This document shows, piece by piece, positions 7,258-15,977 of a stretch of DNA of 64,000 bases. Every line of letters begins with the position of its first letter. Position 1 is the first letter of the stretch. The position numbers and the translations under genes are program-made. This DNA comes from JACVRW01 sp963819115 (GTDB lineage: Bacteria > Actinomycetota > Thermoleophilia > Solirubrobacterales > Thermoleophilaceae): positions 1,488,001 to 1,552,000 of the forward strand of contig CAWFUR010000011.1 of NCBI GenBank assembly GCA_963819115.1, written 5' to 3'. The notes beneath the pieces were generated by a model. It worked only from the letters and a program-made list of their open reading frames with translations, did no database searches and was not told where the DNA came from.

Positions 7258-7860
7258 GTGAGAAGGTTCCAGCGCAGTCTTCTTGTAGGGCTCGTCTGCT
7301 GCTTGCCTGGTGCGGCGACTGCGATGGCCGCCCCTAACGGCGCGGGGCCCGCGAGCGCAAGTCTGGCCTCCGCATACCCGCCAATCCAGGCGGATGCCCC
7401 AGAATGGACGCTCTTCGACTTTGGGTTTCTCGGCGAGGGCCAGCCCATAGAGGAGCCTTTTTCCTTCTCGAGCTCAACGCCTGTTGTAGTGAAGGTCACC
7501 GACGTGTTATGTCGCGGTGACCAGTACGAGGTATTCGACTTCGGCGTCTCGATTGGGACGACGGCTGCAGTTCCAGTGCAGGAATGTGGCACCGAGCCCT
7601 TCGTAGGTGACCCCGCCGTTGCCTTCGAAGACCCATCCTTCAGCCACGGCAGCTTCGTACTTAGCCCTGGCTCCCATTCGATCACCATCGTCGTGATCGC
7701 CGACCCGTTTGGCCACGGCAGCGGCTATGTCAGAGTGGATTCCGTTAGTAAGGAGCAGTGCAAGAAGGGCGGCTGGCGCAACTACGGCGCCGCGTTCAGC
7801 AACCAGGGCGACTGCGTCAGCTTCGTCGCGACCGGGGGCAAGAAGCAGCCGGCGGGCTAG
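7258..7860 (+). CDS. Secreted protein of unknown function
   Basis: A 200-residue protein starting at GTG 7258, chosen because AAGGAG ends 9 bases upstream and because MRRFQRSLLVGLVCCLPG makes a normal signal peptide cleaved after TAMAA. The mature part is a beta-rich domain (APEWTLFDFGF, EEPFSFSSSTPVVVKVTDVL, FVLSPGSHSITIVV) like those in PEP-CTERM-type or calcium-dependent exported proteins, but no anchor is present. The C-terminal EQCKKGGWRNYG...FSNQGDCVSFVATGGK is a short Cys-containing motif seen at the end of many secreted actinobacterial proteins. Function is unknown. Confidence 0.7.
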   Translation: MRRFQRSLLVGLVCCLPGAATAMAAPNGAGPASASLASAYPPIQADAPEWTLFDFGFLGEGQPIEEPFSFSSSTPVVVKVTDVLCRGDQYEVFDFGVSIGTTAAVPVQECGTEPFVGDPAVAFEDPSFSHGSFVLSPGSHSITIVVIADPFGHGSGYVRVDSVSKEQCKKGGWRNYGAAFSNQGDCVSFVATGGKKQPAG

Positions 7861-7880
7861 GACTGCTGCGGCGCTCGCCG

Positions 7881-7902
7881 AAGGCGGGATACTCGGCGGG
7901 CG
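7881..7902 (+). promoter_or_regulatory. Conserved SnoaL leader block, copy 2
   Basis: GGCGGGATACTCGGCGGGCG directly abuts ATG 7903. GATACT (7888-7893) is placed as a -10 box 9 bases before the start. It is the same block as at 4005 and 8309. Confidence 0.55.
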
Positions 7903-8294
7903 ATGTCCGAGGAGAACGTGGAGCTTGTTCGCGCGGTGTATGAGCGGTATGCGCGTGGCGAATTCAGCTACTTCGCCGAGCTCGGCGACGAGTTTGAGGT
8001 CGTCACGACTCCCGACCATCCCGATGGCGGTACCTATCGTGGGAGGCGGCACAACGCTGGATGCGGGACTGGGTAGCGTCGTTCGACCATCTGACGATCG
8101 AAGCCACGGAGATCATCGACGCGGGCGACAGGATTGTCCTCGCCATCCGCCAGCGAAGTCGCCCACACGGAAGTCGAACCGTGATGGAGGGCCGCTGGCG
8201 GCAGGTGGTGACAATCCACACCGGTAAGGCCACTCGGTTGGAGACATACATCGACAAAGCGGCCGCCCTCGAAGCCGCCGGGATGCTGGAGTAG
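7903..8294 (+). pseudogene. SnoaL-like protein, frameshifted copy
   Basis: The gene opens normally with MSEENVELVRAVYERYARGE and reaches GGTYRG. Around 8040-8043 the frame slips; the continuing frame reads EAAQRWMRDWVASFDHL and ends ALEAAGMLE, exactly what the family requires. As written, the product stops at 8055 after about 50 residues. One single-base change would repair it, so recent decay and sequencing error are both possible. It carries the full leader block and is followed by an intact family member. Confidence 0.75.
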
Positions 8295-8308
8295 CGAACC
8301 CGCAGGCC

Positions 8309-8330
8309 GAGGCGGGATACTCGGCGGGCG
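8309..8330 (+). promoter_or_regulatory. Conserved SnoaL leader block, copy 3
   Basis: GGCGGGATACTCGGCGGGCG again abuts the start codon (ATG 8331), with GATACT at 8316-8321. Conservation of non-coding bases across three diverged paralogs suggests a working promoter. Confidence 0.55.
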
Positions 8331-8750
8331 ATGTCGCAGGAGAACGTGGAGATCACGCGTCAGGTGGTAGAGGCGGTCAACCGACGCGACAGGGATGCCT
8401 GGCTGCGGTTGCAGGATTCCGAGGTGGAGTTCCGAGCCGACCCGGCGTGGCCGGAGTCCGAGACCGTTCGCGGTCGCGACGCCGTCTGGGAATTCAGCGC
8501 GGCCATCATCGAAACCTGGGAACACGCCGACTTCGAGATCGGAGAGGTCATCGGCGCCGGGAGCGACCGGCTTCTGGTCCGGCTCACGCGACCCGTTCAA
8601 GGCAAGACGAGCGGGATAGCCGACGTGCTCGACTACTGGTGCGTACTCACCTTCCGCGGGGGGAAGGTCCTCGGCACCTACTGGTTCGCGACCCGCGACC
8701 AAGCCCTCGAAGCCGTGGGTCTGTCGGAACAGCCGCCGGAAAACGCTTAG
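8331..8750 (+). CDS. SnoaL-like / NTF2-fold protein, intact
   Basis: A 139-residue intact copy beginning MSQENVEITRQVVEAV. It has the usual middle (AIIETWEHADFEIGEVIGAG) and the tail ALEAVGLSE with six further residues. It is preceded directly by the conserved leader block and has no Shine-Dalgarno sequence, consistent with a nearly leaderless mRNA. The pocket residues include DYWCVLTFRGGKV and a Trp/Tyr pair (TYWFATRD). The role is unknown; small-molecule binding or a hydrolase/isomerase activity is possible from the fold alone. Confidence 0.82.
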   Translation: MSQENVEITRQVVEAVNRRDRDAWLRLQDSEVEFRADPAWPESETVRGRDAVWEFSAAIIETWEHADFEIGEVIGAGSDRLLVRLTRPVQGKTSGIADVLDYWCVLTFRGGKVLGTYWFATRDQALEAVGLSEQPPENA

Positions 8751-8850
8751 ACGCCCGGATCTCGCGCCAGAACCACGGGTCGATACGGATCTCTACCGGT
8801 ACCTGTTTCGCTCTGTGGTGCGGGATTCGGCTCTAACTCGCAGAGGCCAG

Positions 8851-9252
8851 TTAGATGTAGTACATCTGCGCGCCGGCCGCCTGAGACTCGCGCTCCGCCA
8901 GCTCGGCGATCGTCGATCCGGCCAGGACGGTGCGGACGGCGTCGGTGGCCTCGGTCCAGATCACGCCGGACTCGCGCGCGTCAGCGCCCAGCTCCCCCTC
9001 GAGCAGCTCCACGACCTCCAGCACCGTGATCTCCGACGGCGGACGGGCGAAGCTGTAGCCGCCCTTCACGCCACGCTGGCTCTGAAGAATCCCGGCACGG
9101 CGGAGGGTCGCGAACAGGCCCTCGAGGAACTGGACCGGGATCGAGCGGGCGCGGGCTATCTCACCGATCGGAACCGGTGCCCCTCCCCCTCTCCGGGCCA
9201 GCTCCGCCAGTGCCCGGACCGCGTACGGGGACTTGGTGGTGATGACCAGCAC
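8851..9252 (-). CDS. Rrf2-family transcriptional regulator
   Basis: A 133-residue protein starting at GTG 9252. TTKSPYAVRALAELARRGG is the first helix of Rrf2 regulators, IGEIARARSIPVQFLEGLF the helix-turn-helix, and GVKGGYSFARPPSEITVLEV the signature wing. The three Cys residues that hold an iron-sulfur cluster in IscR and NsrR are absent; there is no Cys at all, so a different signal is implied. It is divergent from the VanZ gene at 9271 with only 18 bp between the coding regions, so both promoters must overlap coding sequence or each other. Confidence 0.87.
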   Translation of the reverse strand: MLVITTKSPYAVRALAELARRGGGAPVPIGEIARARSIPVQFLEGLFATLRRAGILQSQRGVKGGYSFARPPSEITVLEVVELLEGELGADARESGVIWTEATDAVRTVLAGSTIAELAERESQAAGAQMYYI

Positions 9253-9270
9253 GGCCGGTCACTCTACGGT

Positions 9271-9657
9271 ATGCAGATGGCGCTCTCGCGGGGCATCGGG
9301 CTCTGGCTGCCTCCCCTCGCACTGATGGCCGTGATCTTCTTCTTCTCGGCTCAGCCGGACCTGAACTCCGGGCTTGGCACGGCCGATCTGATCCTCAGGA
9401 AGATCGCCCACTTCACGGAGTACGCCCTGCTCTGCTTTCTCTGGTGGCGCGCGCTGCGCACCCGCATGGACGGACGGCGCGCTGCGCTGGTGGCGCTCGG
9501 GATCGCCTCCGCGTACTCCATCACCGACGAGTTTCATCAGACCTTCGTGGAGGGCCGCCACGGCACCCCGGTCGACTGGCTCATCGACACCTCGGGAGCG
9601 GCGCTCACGGCATTCCGCCTGCGCGCGTTCGAGTCCCGGCGGCGGACCGACGCGTGA
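9271..9657 (+). CDS. VanZ-family membrane protein
   Basis: A 128-residue protein starting at ATG 9271 (ATG 9277 is the alternative). It has the VanZ-type order: first helix LPPLALMAVIFFFSAQPDLN, then KIAHFTEYALLCFLWWRAL with the conserved His and Glu, and YSITDEFHQTFVEGRHGTPVDWLIDTSG with the DE-HQ-F and DWL motifs. Four membrane segments are expected. Members of this family are linked to glycopeptide resistance or cell-wall lipids, but most are uncharacterised. Its stop overlaps the next start as GTGA, so it is translated together with the histidine kinase. Confidence 0.83.
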   Translation: MQMALSRGIGLWLPPLALMAVIFFFSAQPDLNSGLGTADLILRKIAHFTEYALLCFLWWRALRTRMDGRRAALVALGIASAYSITDEFHQTFVEGRHGTPVDWLIDTSGAALTAFRLRAFESRRRTDA

Positions 9658-10889
9658 ACCTTCGCCGCCTGCCGATCGACTCCGCCCAGCCGGTGGTGGT
9701 CTTTGCGGCCACCCGCCTCGCCCTCGCCGTCACCGCGCTGATCGCCGCTCTCGTCCTCCCCTTCGAGGGATCCGGAAACACCGCCATCGCGCTGGGCACC
9801 GTGTTCGTCCCCTGGTCGGTGGCCATGCTTGCGCTTGCGCTGCGCCGCCCTGCCGCGGCCATGAACCCGATGCTCACCCTCGGCGACCTGGCGGCGCTGG
9901 TGGCCGTGGAGCTGGCCGCCCCCCAGGCCTCGCTGGCCATCCAGTCGGCGGCCGTGTTCCTGATCGCGGCCCACTCCAATCTTCAGGGCGAGGGTCGCGG
10001 CCTGATCCTCGCGCTCACCTGGGCCGTGGTGCTGGTGCTCACCTCCTCGCTGCGCAACCACACCAACCTGGACCCCGACAAGGTTGCCTTCCACGACACC
10101 GTGTTCGTGCTCGCCGCTCTGTCCACCGGACTCGTGGTGGGTCGGCTGCACACGCTCGAGTCCGCCTCTCGCATGCGTGCACGGGAGCTTTCGCGCCGCA
10201 CGATGCGCAGCGAGGCCGAGGTCCGCCGGCGGGTGGCCGAGACGATTCACGATGGCCCCGTGCAGGAGCTCATCGGCCTGGACATGGTGCTCTCCACCAT
10301 GGGCTCCGAGCTGAAGCGGTCGAACCCAGAGCGAGCGGAGGAGCTGCTCGCCGACGCGCGCCTGATCGCCGCGCGGAACATCCAGGTGCTGCGCGACGAG
10401 ATGGTGGACCTCGGCCCTCACGGCCTCGACCAGGTGACCCTCGAGGCGGCGATCGACGCCTGCACCCCTGTGTGGAAACGACGCTACGCGGTCGACGTGG
10501 AGGTGGACATCGATCCCGTGAAGCTCGTGCCCGAGGTAGCCGGCGAGCTCTTCCGCATAGCGCAGGAGAGCGCCAGCAACGCGGGCCGCCACTCCGGAGG
10601 GAACCGGGTGGCCATCTCGCTGCGTCGGACCGCGGACGGCGTGGAGCTGACCGTTGCCGACAACGGACACGGGTTCGGGAGCTTCGACCCGCGCTCGGAC
10701 TCCGAGCCCGGACATCTCGGGCTCGCGAGCATGCGGGAGCGGGCAGAGATCCTTGGGGGAGTCCTGGAGGTCCTCAGCACCGATGAGGGCGCCACCATCG
10801 TGGCCCGCGTGCCGATCGGATCCCCGCGCGAGCGGCGCGGAGCGCTGAGCCGCCTGCGCGCGAGGCGTCGCCGGCCGCGGGAGGCCTAG
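9654..10889 (+). CDS. Membrane sensor histidine kinase (NarL/LiaS type), orphan
   Basis: About 411 residues from GTG 9654. The first 170 residues hold roughly five membrane helices with no recognisable ligand domain. Then comes a HisKA_3 dimerisation helix, VAETIHDGPVQELIGLD, in which the His is the phosphorylated residue. The ATPase domain shows the N box (AQESASNAGRHSG), G1 box (VADNGHGFG) and G2 box (HLGLASMRERAEILGG). The partner response regulator would be of LuxR type but none lies beside it. It is translationally coupled to the VanZ gene and its end overlaps the next gene on the opposite strand by 4 bp. Confidence 0.88.
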   Translation: MNLRRLPIDSAQPVVVFAATRLALAVTALIAALVLPFEGSGNTAIALGTVFVPWSVAMLALALRRPAAAMNPMLTLGDLAALVAVELAAPQASLAIQSAAVFLIAAHSNLQGEGRGLILALTWAVVLVLTSSLRNHTNLDPDKVAFHDTVFVLAALSTGLVVGRLHTLESASRMRARELSRRTMRSEAEVRRRVAETIHDGPVQELIGLDMVLSTMGSELKRSNPERAEELLADARLIAARNIQVLRDEMVDLGPHGLDQVTLEAAIDACTPVWKRRYAVDVEVDIDPVKLVPEVAGELFRIAQESASNAGRHSGGNRVAISLRRTADGVELTVADNGHGFGSFDPRSDSEPGHLGLASMRERAEILGGVLEVLSTDEGATIVARVPIGSPRERRGALSRLRARRRRPREA

Positions 10890-12484
10890 GCCAGGGCCAT
10901 GCCCGGGGCCACCTGGACCTCGACCAGCGAGGGCCCATCGGAGGCGATGGCCTCGCCGAGCGCGGAGTGCAGCTCGTCGCGGCCCTCCACCCTCCGCGCC
11001 GGAACTCCGTAGCCGGCGGCCACGGACGCCACATCCAGGGCGGGCAGGTCGAGCCCCGGAGCCCCGGTCACGTCCTCCAGGGTGGCGAACCACTTGAGGA
11101 TCGCGTACTCCTCGTTGCGAAGGATCAGGTAGGTGACCGGCACGTTGTAGGCCGCCGCGGTCCAGAAGCCCTGGATCGCGTACTGCGCCGAGCCCTCGCC
11201 GAGAACGCACACGACCCGGCGGTCCGGCTGTGCCAGGGCCACGCCGATGGAGGCCGCCAGCCCGAAGCCCAGCCCTCCCCCGGCTCCGAAGAAGTAGCTG
11301 CCGGGCGGGCCGAGGCGCATCTGGTTGCGGAGCGCGAGCGTGGCCGAGGGCGACTCGAGCACCACGATCCCGTCGTCCGGGAAGACGTCCGCCAGCGCGG
11401 CCACCGCCGTGGACGGGTTCATCGGATCGGACTCGGGCGCCGCCTCGGGGACGGGCCGCTCGGGCGGGGCGTCGCGCTGGGAGGGGTCGAGCGCGGCCAC
11501 GAGCGCCTCGAGCGTCAGGGCCACATCGGCCACGATGGCGTCGCCCATCGGCGCGCGCGCGGCCTCGTCCGGGTCGCTCGTGATCGCCACCAGCGACGAG
11601 CCCTCGGCCAGCGGCGGCCCGGGGATGTTCGGGTAGTACGGGAACACCGACGACCCGGCCACCAGGATCAGGTCGTGGGCGGCGAGCGTCTCGCCGAGCG
11701 GGCCGACCGCGGGGGGCAGCAGGCCCTGGAAGGCGGGGTGGCTCTCGGGGAAGCCGATCCGGCCGCCGCCCGTGGCCGGTGTGGCCCACACGGGCATGCG
11801 CTGCTGCTCGGCCAGCTCGACCGCCGCCGGCCAGCCGCCGCCCGAGTCGAGCTCGGGACCGGCCACCAGCACCGGGTTGCGCGCGGCGGCAAGGCGCTCC
11901 GCCAGGTCGCGCACCACCGCGGGGTCGGCCACGGCACGGCCACCCACCTGCCGTCCCATCTGGTGTGGCGTGGCCTGCGGGTCCACCTCGGCGTTCCAGT
12001 CGTCCATGGGAATGGAGACGAACACCGGTCCCTGAGGAGGCAGCGTGGCCAGGTGCGTGGCCCGCGCGATGGCGTGCGGCACCTCCTCTGCACGCGGCGG
12101 CTCGTAGCTCCACTTCACGAGCGGATGCGGCATGCGCGTGGCGTCACGGTTGGTGAGGTTCGCCTGCAGCGTCATGAGCGACCGGGCCTGCTGGCCCGCC
12201 GTGACGACGAGCGGGGACTTGTTGGCCTGCGCGTTGAAGATCGCCCCCATGCCGTTGCCGAGGCCGGGCGCGGTGTGGAGGTTCACCATCGTTGGGCGCC
12301 CCGCGGCCTGCGCGAAGCCGTCCGCCATTCCCACCGCCACGGTTTCGTGGAGACCGAGCACGTACCGGAAGTCCTCCGGGAAGTCGGCGAGCATCGGGAG
12401 CTCGGTGGAGCCCGGGTTGCCGAACACCGTGGTCATCCCCCGCTCGCGCATGAGATCGAGCGTGGCTTCGCGGACCGTGGCCAT
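10886..12484 (-). CDS. mdlC: ThDP-dependent decarboxylase, benzoylformate decarboxylase-like
   Basis: A 532-residue enzyme with the three domains of the acetolactate-synthase fold: pyrimidine-binding (FGNPGSTELPML, with the key Glu in LGLHETVAVGMADG), central, and pyrophosphate-binding. Overall layout matches MdlC, which decarboxylates benzoylformate to benzaldehyde. Two features differ. The metal motif GDGS reads GEGSAQYAIQGFW, and the following NN reads RNEEY. The segment VFRYH, which supplies an active-site His in Pseudomonas MdlC, reads VFPYYP, so that His appears to be Tyr. The fold is certain but the substrate may not be benzoylformate. Confidence 0.78.
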   Translation of the reverse strand: MATVREATLDLMRERGMTTVFGNPGSTELPMLADFPEDFRYVLGLHETVAVGMADGFAQAAGRPTMVNLHTAPGLGNGMGAIFNAQANKSPLVVTAGQQARSLMTLQANLTNRDATRMPHPLVKWSYEPPRAEEVPHAIARATHLATLPPQGPVFVSIPMDDWNAEVDPQATPHQMGRQVGGRAVADPAVVRDLAERLAAARNPVLVAGPELDSGGGWPAAVELAEQQRMPVWATPATGGGRIGFPESHPAFQGLLPPAVGPLGETLAAHDLILVAGSSVFPYYPNIPGPPLAEGSSLVAITSDPDEAARAPMGDAIVADVALTLEALVAALDPSQRDAPPERPVPEAAPESDPMNPSTAVAALADVFPDDGIVVLESPSATLALRNQMRLGPPGSYFFGAGGGLGFGLAASIGVALAQPDRRVVCVLGEGSAQYAIQGFWTAAAYNVPVTYLILRNEEYAILKWFATLEDVTGAPGLDLPALDVASVAAGYGVPARRVEGRDELHSALGEAIASDGPSLVEVQVAPGMALA

Positions 12485-12553
12485 GGGTGAGGCGCCTCCC
12501 TGCGTCGGATGAAACCGGCGGCGGGGAGAATACGGTTCCGGGAGGGTTACCGG

Positions 12554-13624
12554 CTAGAGCCAGCCGCGCTCGGTGGCGATGAGCACGGCCTGTGCCCTGT
12601 CCACCGCGCCGAGCTTCGAGTACGTGTTGTGCAGGTGCGTGCGCACCGTGCTGGTGGAAAGCCCGAGCTCAGCGGCGATCTGCTTGTAGACCTTGCCCTC
12701 GGCCAGGCGCTTCAGCACCTCCACCTCCCGGCCCGAGAGCGGGCACGGGTCCACGTGACGCTTGACGGCGGGGCCGCCCTGCGGAAGCTCGTACATCACG
12801 GCCCGCAGCTGCTCGATGGACAGGCCGCAGGCCGTGGCCGCGCGGAGAAGCTGGTTGGCGCTGATGTCCCGGCCATGGCCATAGTGGGCGAGCATGTCGG
12901 CCAGGCGCAGCAGCGCGGCCTCGCCCTCGGCGTCGTCGCTGTGGTGGCGCTCGATGGCCAGCGCCAGGCGGTTCGGCAGGCCCCAGCGGCGAGCCAGCAC
13001 GCCGCCGACGAGGGCGTGGTCCACGCCGAGCTCGAGCCGCTCGCGGCGCAGGCGCTCCTCGGGCGTGCGGGCCTCGCCGTGGATCTGGTCGGGGTAGCCC
13101 GGGTAGGCGTGGGCCAGCACGAGCTTGCCCACGTCGTGAAGAAGGGCGCTGCACAGCAGCTCGTCCCGGTCGGGATAGTCGAGCTCGCGGGCCACACGGT
13201 CGGCGCAGGCCTGGGTGGCCACGGCGTGGAGCCGGAACAGCTCCGGCATGAGGTCCCATCCGGGGGTGCGCTCGAAGAAGTCGAAGGTCGCGGCGCGCTG
13301 GGCGAGCTGCTCGACGCCACCGGGCGTGAGGATCTCCACCGCCTCCGGGATGGTGGCGATCTTGCCCCGCTTGCGGGCGGCGCTGCGATTCGCGATCCGC
13401 AGCACGGTGATGAGCAGGGCCACGTCGGACTCGACGGCGGCCACCACCTCGGCCACCGACGTCCGCTCCTCACGCACCACGCGAAGAACCCGGTTGCGGG
13501 ACTCGGCCAGCGCCGGGAAGGCCTCGAGGGCCTCAAAAGCGAATGTCAGTCTCCGCCCGTGGCCTACGGACTCGTCTGCGACTGCATCTGAACTGATCGG
13601 CGGCGATACTGAAGCGGCTCGCAC
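12554..13624 (-). CDS. HDOD domain protein fused to a LuxR-type DNA-binding domain
   Basis: A 356-residue protein. Residues about 25-260 form an HDOD domain: VVREERTSVAEVVAAVESD, then LLCSALLHDVGKLVLAHAYP and LAIERHHSDD, an HD-type metal centre of degraded kind. Residues about 292-356 are a LuxR helix-turn-helix (PLSGREVEVLKRLAEG, STSTVRTHLHNTYSKLG). HDOD domains serve as signalling modules in stress and motility regulation; coupling one directly to DNA binding makes a one-component regulator. The GTG/ATG at 13624 is taken as start, but the first 25 residues are poorly conserved in style and a later start is possible. Confidence 0.83.
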   Translation of the reverse strand: MRAASVSPPISSDAVADESVGHGRRLTFAFEALEAFPALAESRNRVLRVVREERTSVAEVVAAVESDVALLITVLRIANRSAARKRGKIATIPEAVEILTPGGVEQLAQRAATFDFFERTPGWDLMPELFRLHAVATQACADRVARELDYPDRDELLCSALLHDVGKLVLAHAYPGYPDQIHGEARTPEERLRRERLELGVDHALVGGVLARRWGLPNRLALAIERHHSDDAEGEAALLRLADMLAHYGHGRDISANQLLRAATACGLSIEQLRAVMYELPQGGPAVKRHVDPCPLSGREVEVLKRLAEGKVYKQIAAELGLSTSTVRTHLHNTYSKLGAVDRAQAVLIATERGWL

Positions 13625-13748
13625 CTGGGCTCGTCCCTGCCTAGTGCTCGTTTACAGGTCACGACGTCGACCGCGCATCCAGCGTGGTGCTCCGTCCCAC
13701 CCGCTATCGGCATCGCCCCGGTAAAGGTTGAGAATGCGTGGGCGTCGC

Positions 13749-15012
13749 TCAGCGTTCCGAGCGGGCCCGCTCAAGCGCACGATCCATGCGGGAAAGCGTC
13801 TCCTCGCGACCGAGCACGGCCACCGACTCGAAGATGCCCGGTGACACCGTGGTCCCGCTGATGGCCACGCGCACCGGCTGGAACACGTCCCGTGGCTTGG
13901 CGTCCAGCGTCTCCACCACGCCGCGCAGGGCGCTCTCCACCCCGTCGGCGTCGAACGGCTCCACGCTCTCGAGCGCCTGCCGGGCGGCGAGGAGGCGATC
14001 GCCGGCGCCGTCGCCCATCACCTTGGCCCAGGCCTTCTCGTCCACCTCCTGGGGCTCCACGAGGAACCCCGACAAGCGGCCAGAACTCGGCCAGCGTCTG
14101 CATCTTCTCCTGGCTGATGGCCACGGCCTCGGCCGGTATCTCGCGGCCGACCGTCTCCTCGAGCCGGCCGCGGAGATCCTCCACCGGCAGCTCGCGCATG
14201 TAGCGGCCGTTCATCCAGCGCAGCTTCTGCACGTCGAACACCGCCGGGCTCTTCGACACGCGCGAGAGGTCGAAGCGCTCCACCAGCTCGTCCGTGGACA
14301 TGATCGTGCTCGAGTCCTCGTCCCCCCATCCGAGCAGGGCCATGTAGTTGCGCACCGCCTCGGGGAGATAGCCCTCGTCGCGCAGCTCCTGGACTGAGGC
14401 CGCCCCGTGGCGCTTGGAGAGCTTCTTCCCGTCGGGTCCGTAGAGGAGCGGCAGGTGCGCGTACACGGGCCGCTCGGCGCCGAGCGCGTCGAGGATCAGG
14501 GCCTGCCTCGGGGTGTTGGAGAGATGGTCGTCGCCGCGGATCACATGGGTCACCCCCATGTCGCGGTCGTCCACGGCCACGGCGAGGTTGTAGAGCGGGC
14601 TCCCGTCCGAGCGCCGGACCACGAAGTCCTGGATCGACTGAAGCGGGAAGCGCACCTCGCCCCGGATCACGTCCTGGATCACGGCCTCGCCCTCGTCGGG
14701 CACGCGCACCCGGATGGCGCCCTCGTCCTCGTAGGCGTGTCCCGAGGCCAGGAGCTCGTCCACCGCCGCGGCGTGCGCCGGCGCCCGATCGGCCTGTGAG
14801 AGCGGCCCCTCGTCCCAGTCGAGCTCCAGCCAGTGGAGGGCATCGAGGATCTGCTCGACGTTCTCCGGAGTGGAGCGCTCACGGTCGGTGTCCTCGATCC
14901 GGAGGACGAGCGATCCGCCCGATCCCCGGGCCACCAGCCAGTTGTACAGTGCTGTCCGCGCCCCGCCGATGTGAAGCGCCCCCGTGGGAGACGGCGCGAA
15001 CCTGACTCTGAT
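13749..15012 (-). pseudogene. gltX: Glutamyl-tRNA synthetase, with frameshift and no standard start codon
   Basis: The translated region reads IRVRFAPSPTGALHIGGART, with the HIGH-type signature, then LVLRIEDTDRER, RGDDHLSNTPRQ and the KMSKS-type motif KKLSKRHGA. It charges tRNA-Glu with glutamate and is essential in most bacteria. Two defects are visible. No ATG, GTG or TTG lies between the in-frame TAG and IRVRF: the expected position holds GAG (13 bases from 15015), so AUC would have to serve. Near 14067-14070 the frame shifts in a run of four Cs on the plus strand; dropping one base gives EFWPLVGFLVEPQEV and the normal C-terminus. This may be assembly error, a dead copy, or an unusual gene. 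Confidence 0.8.
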
Positions 15013-15036
15013 CTCGCCTTTCGAAGTGATCCCTCG

Positions 15037-15918
15037 ATGCTAATCGGCGCCCACGTCTCCACGGCGGGCGGCCTGGTGGAGGCGCACGGCCGCGGCGTCG
15101 AGCGAGGGTGCGCCGCGATCCAGGTGTTCAGCCAGTCGCCGCGGATGTGGCGACCCACCTCCTGGAAGGACGACGACATCGCGGAGTTCCGCGAGCTGAT
15201 GGACGACGGGCCGATCGAGTCCGTCGTGGTTCACGCGGTGTACCTCATCAACACCGCCACCGAGGACTCCGAGATGCGCAAGAAGTCCCTGACCTCCCTC
15301 ACCCACGCCCTGCGCATGGGCGACGCGATCGGGGCTGACGGGGTGGTGCTGCACGCAGGCTCGGCGCTCAAGGGCGACAAGGGGCAGGCGATGAAGCGCT
15401 CCGGGAAGGTCCTGCGTGAGGCTCTGGCCGACACCGAGGGCTGCGCGCTGCTCCTGGAGGACACCGCCGGCAGCGGCGCCACCCTGGGCCGGAGCTTCGA
15501 GGAGCTGGCGGAGCTCATCAAGCTGGGCGGAGGCCAGAAGCGGCTGGGGATCTGTCTGGATTCGTGCCACCTGCTGGCCAGCGGCTTCGACGTGCGCACC
15601 GCGGATGGCCTGGCGCAGGTGATCGACGACTGCGACGCCGTGGTCGGACTCGACCGCCTGCGCTGCCTGCACGTGAACGACTCCAAGACGAAGCTGGGAT
15701 CGAACAGCGACCGCCATGCGCCGCTGGGCACGGGCGAGCTGGGCACGAAGGGCTGTGCGGCGTTTCTCTCCGAGCCGCGCTTCGAGGGGCTGCCCATCTT
15801 CTTCGAGGGGCCGGGGTTCGCCGGCAGGGCGCCCGAGAAGGAGGACGTGCAGCGCATGAAGCAGCTTCGGCGCAACGGTTTGAGGTCACGAGCACGTTCG
15901 CGCCGCGAACTTCGATGA
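15037..15918 (+). CDS. nfo: Endonuclease IV (AP endonuclease)
   Basis: A 293-residue TIM-barrel enzyme beginning MLIGAHVSTAGGLVEAHGRG. It cuts abasic sites in DNA during base excision repair, using three zinc ions. Metal ligands are visible: His in VVLHAGSAL, Glu in LLLEDTAGSG, DSCHLLASGFD, CLHVNDSK and DRHAPLGTGELG, and FFEGPG. Length is typical. The start lies only 24 bp from the presumed start of gltX on the opposite strand, so there is little room for two promoters. No Shine-Dalgarno sequence is obvious. Confidence 0.94.
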   Translation: MLIGAHVSTAGGLVEAHGRGVERGCAAIQVFSQSPRMWRPTSWKDDDIAEFRELMDDGPIESVVVHAVYLINTATEDSEMRKKSLTSLTHALRMGDAIGADGVVLHAGSALKGDKGQAMKRSGKVLREALADTEGCALLLEDTAGSGATLGRSFEELAELIKLGGGQKRLGICLDSCHLLASGFDVRTADGLAQVIDDCDAVVGLDRLRCLHVNDSKTKLGSNSDRHAPLGTGELGTKGCAAFLSEPRFEGLPIFFEGPGFAGRAPEKEDVQRMKQLRRNGLRSRARSRRELR

Positions 15919-15977
15919 CTTTCGCTGTTGGTGCCGGTCTACACCCACACCGATCAATCGCACGCGAGGAGAACGAC

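Noticed and set aside
9537..12113. Open frame of more than 850 codons on the minus strand
   Set aside because: It overlaps the histidine kinase and the decarboxylase, whose motifs are unmistakable; the frame itself has none.
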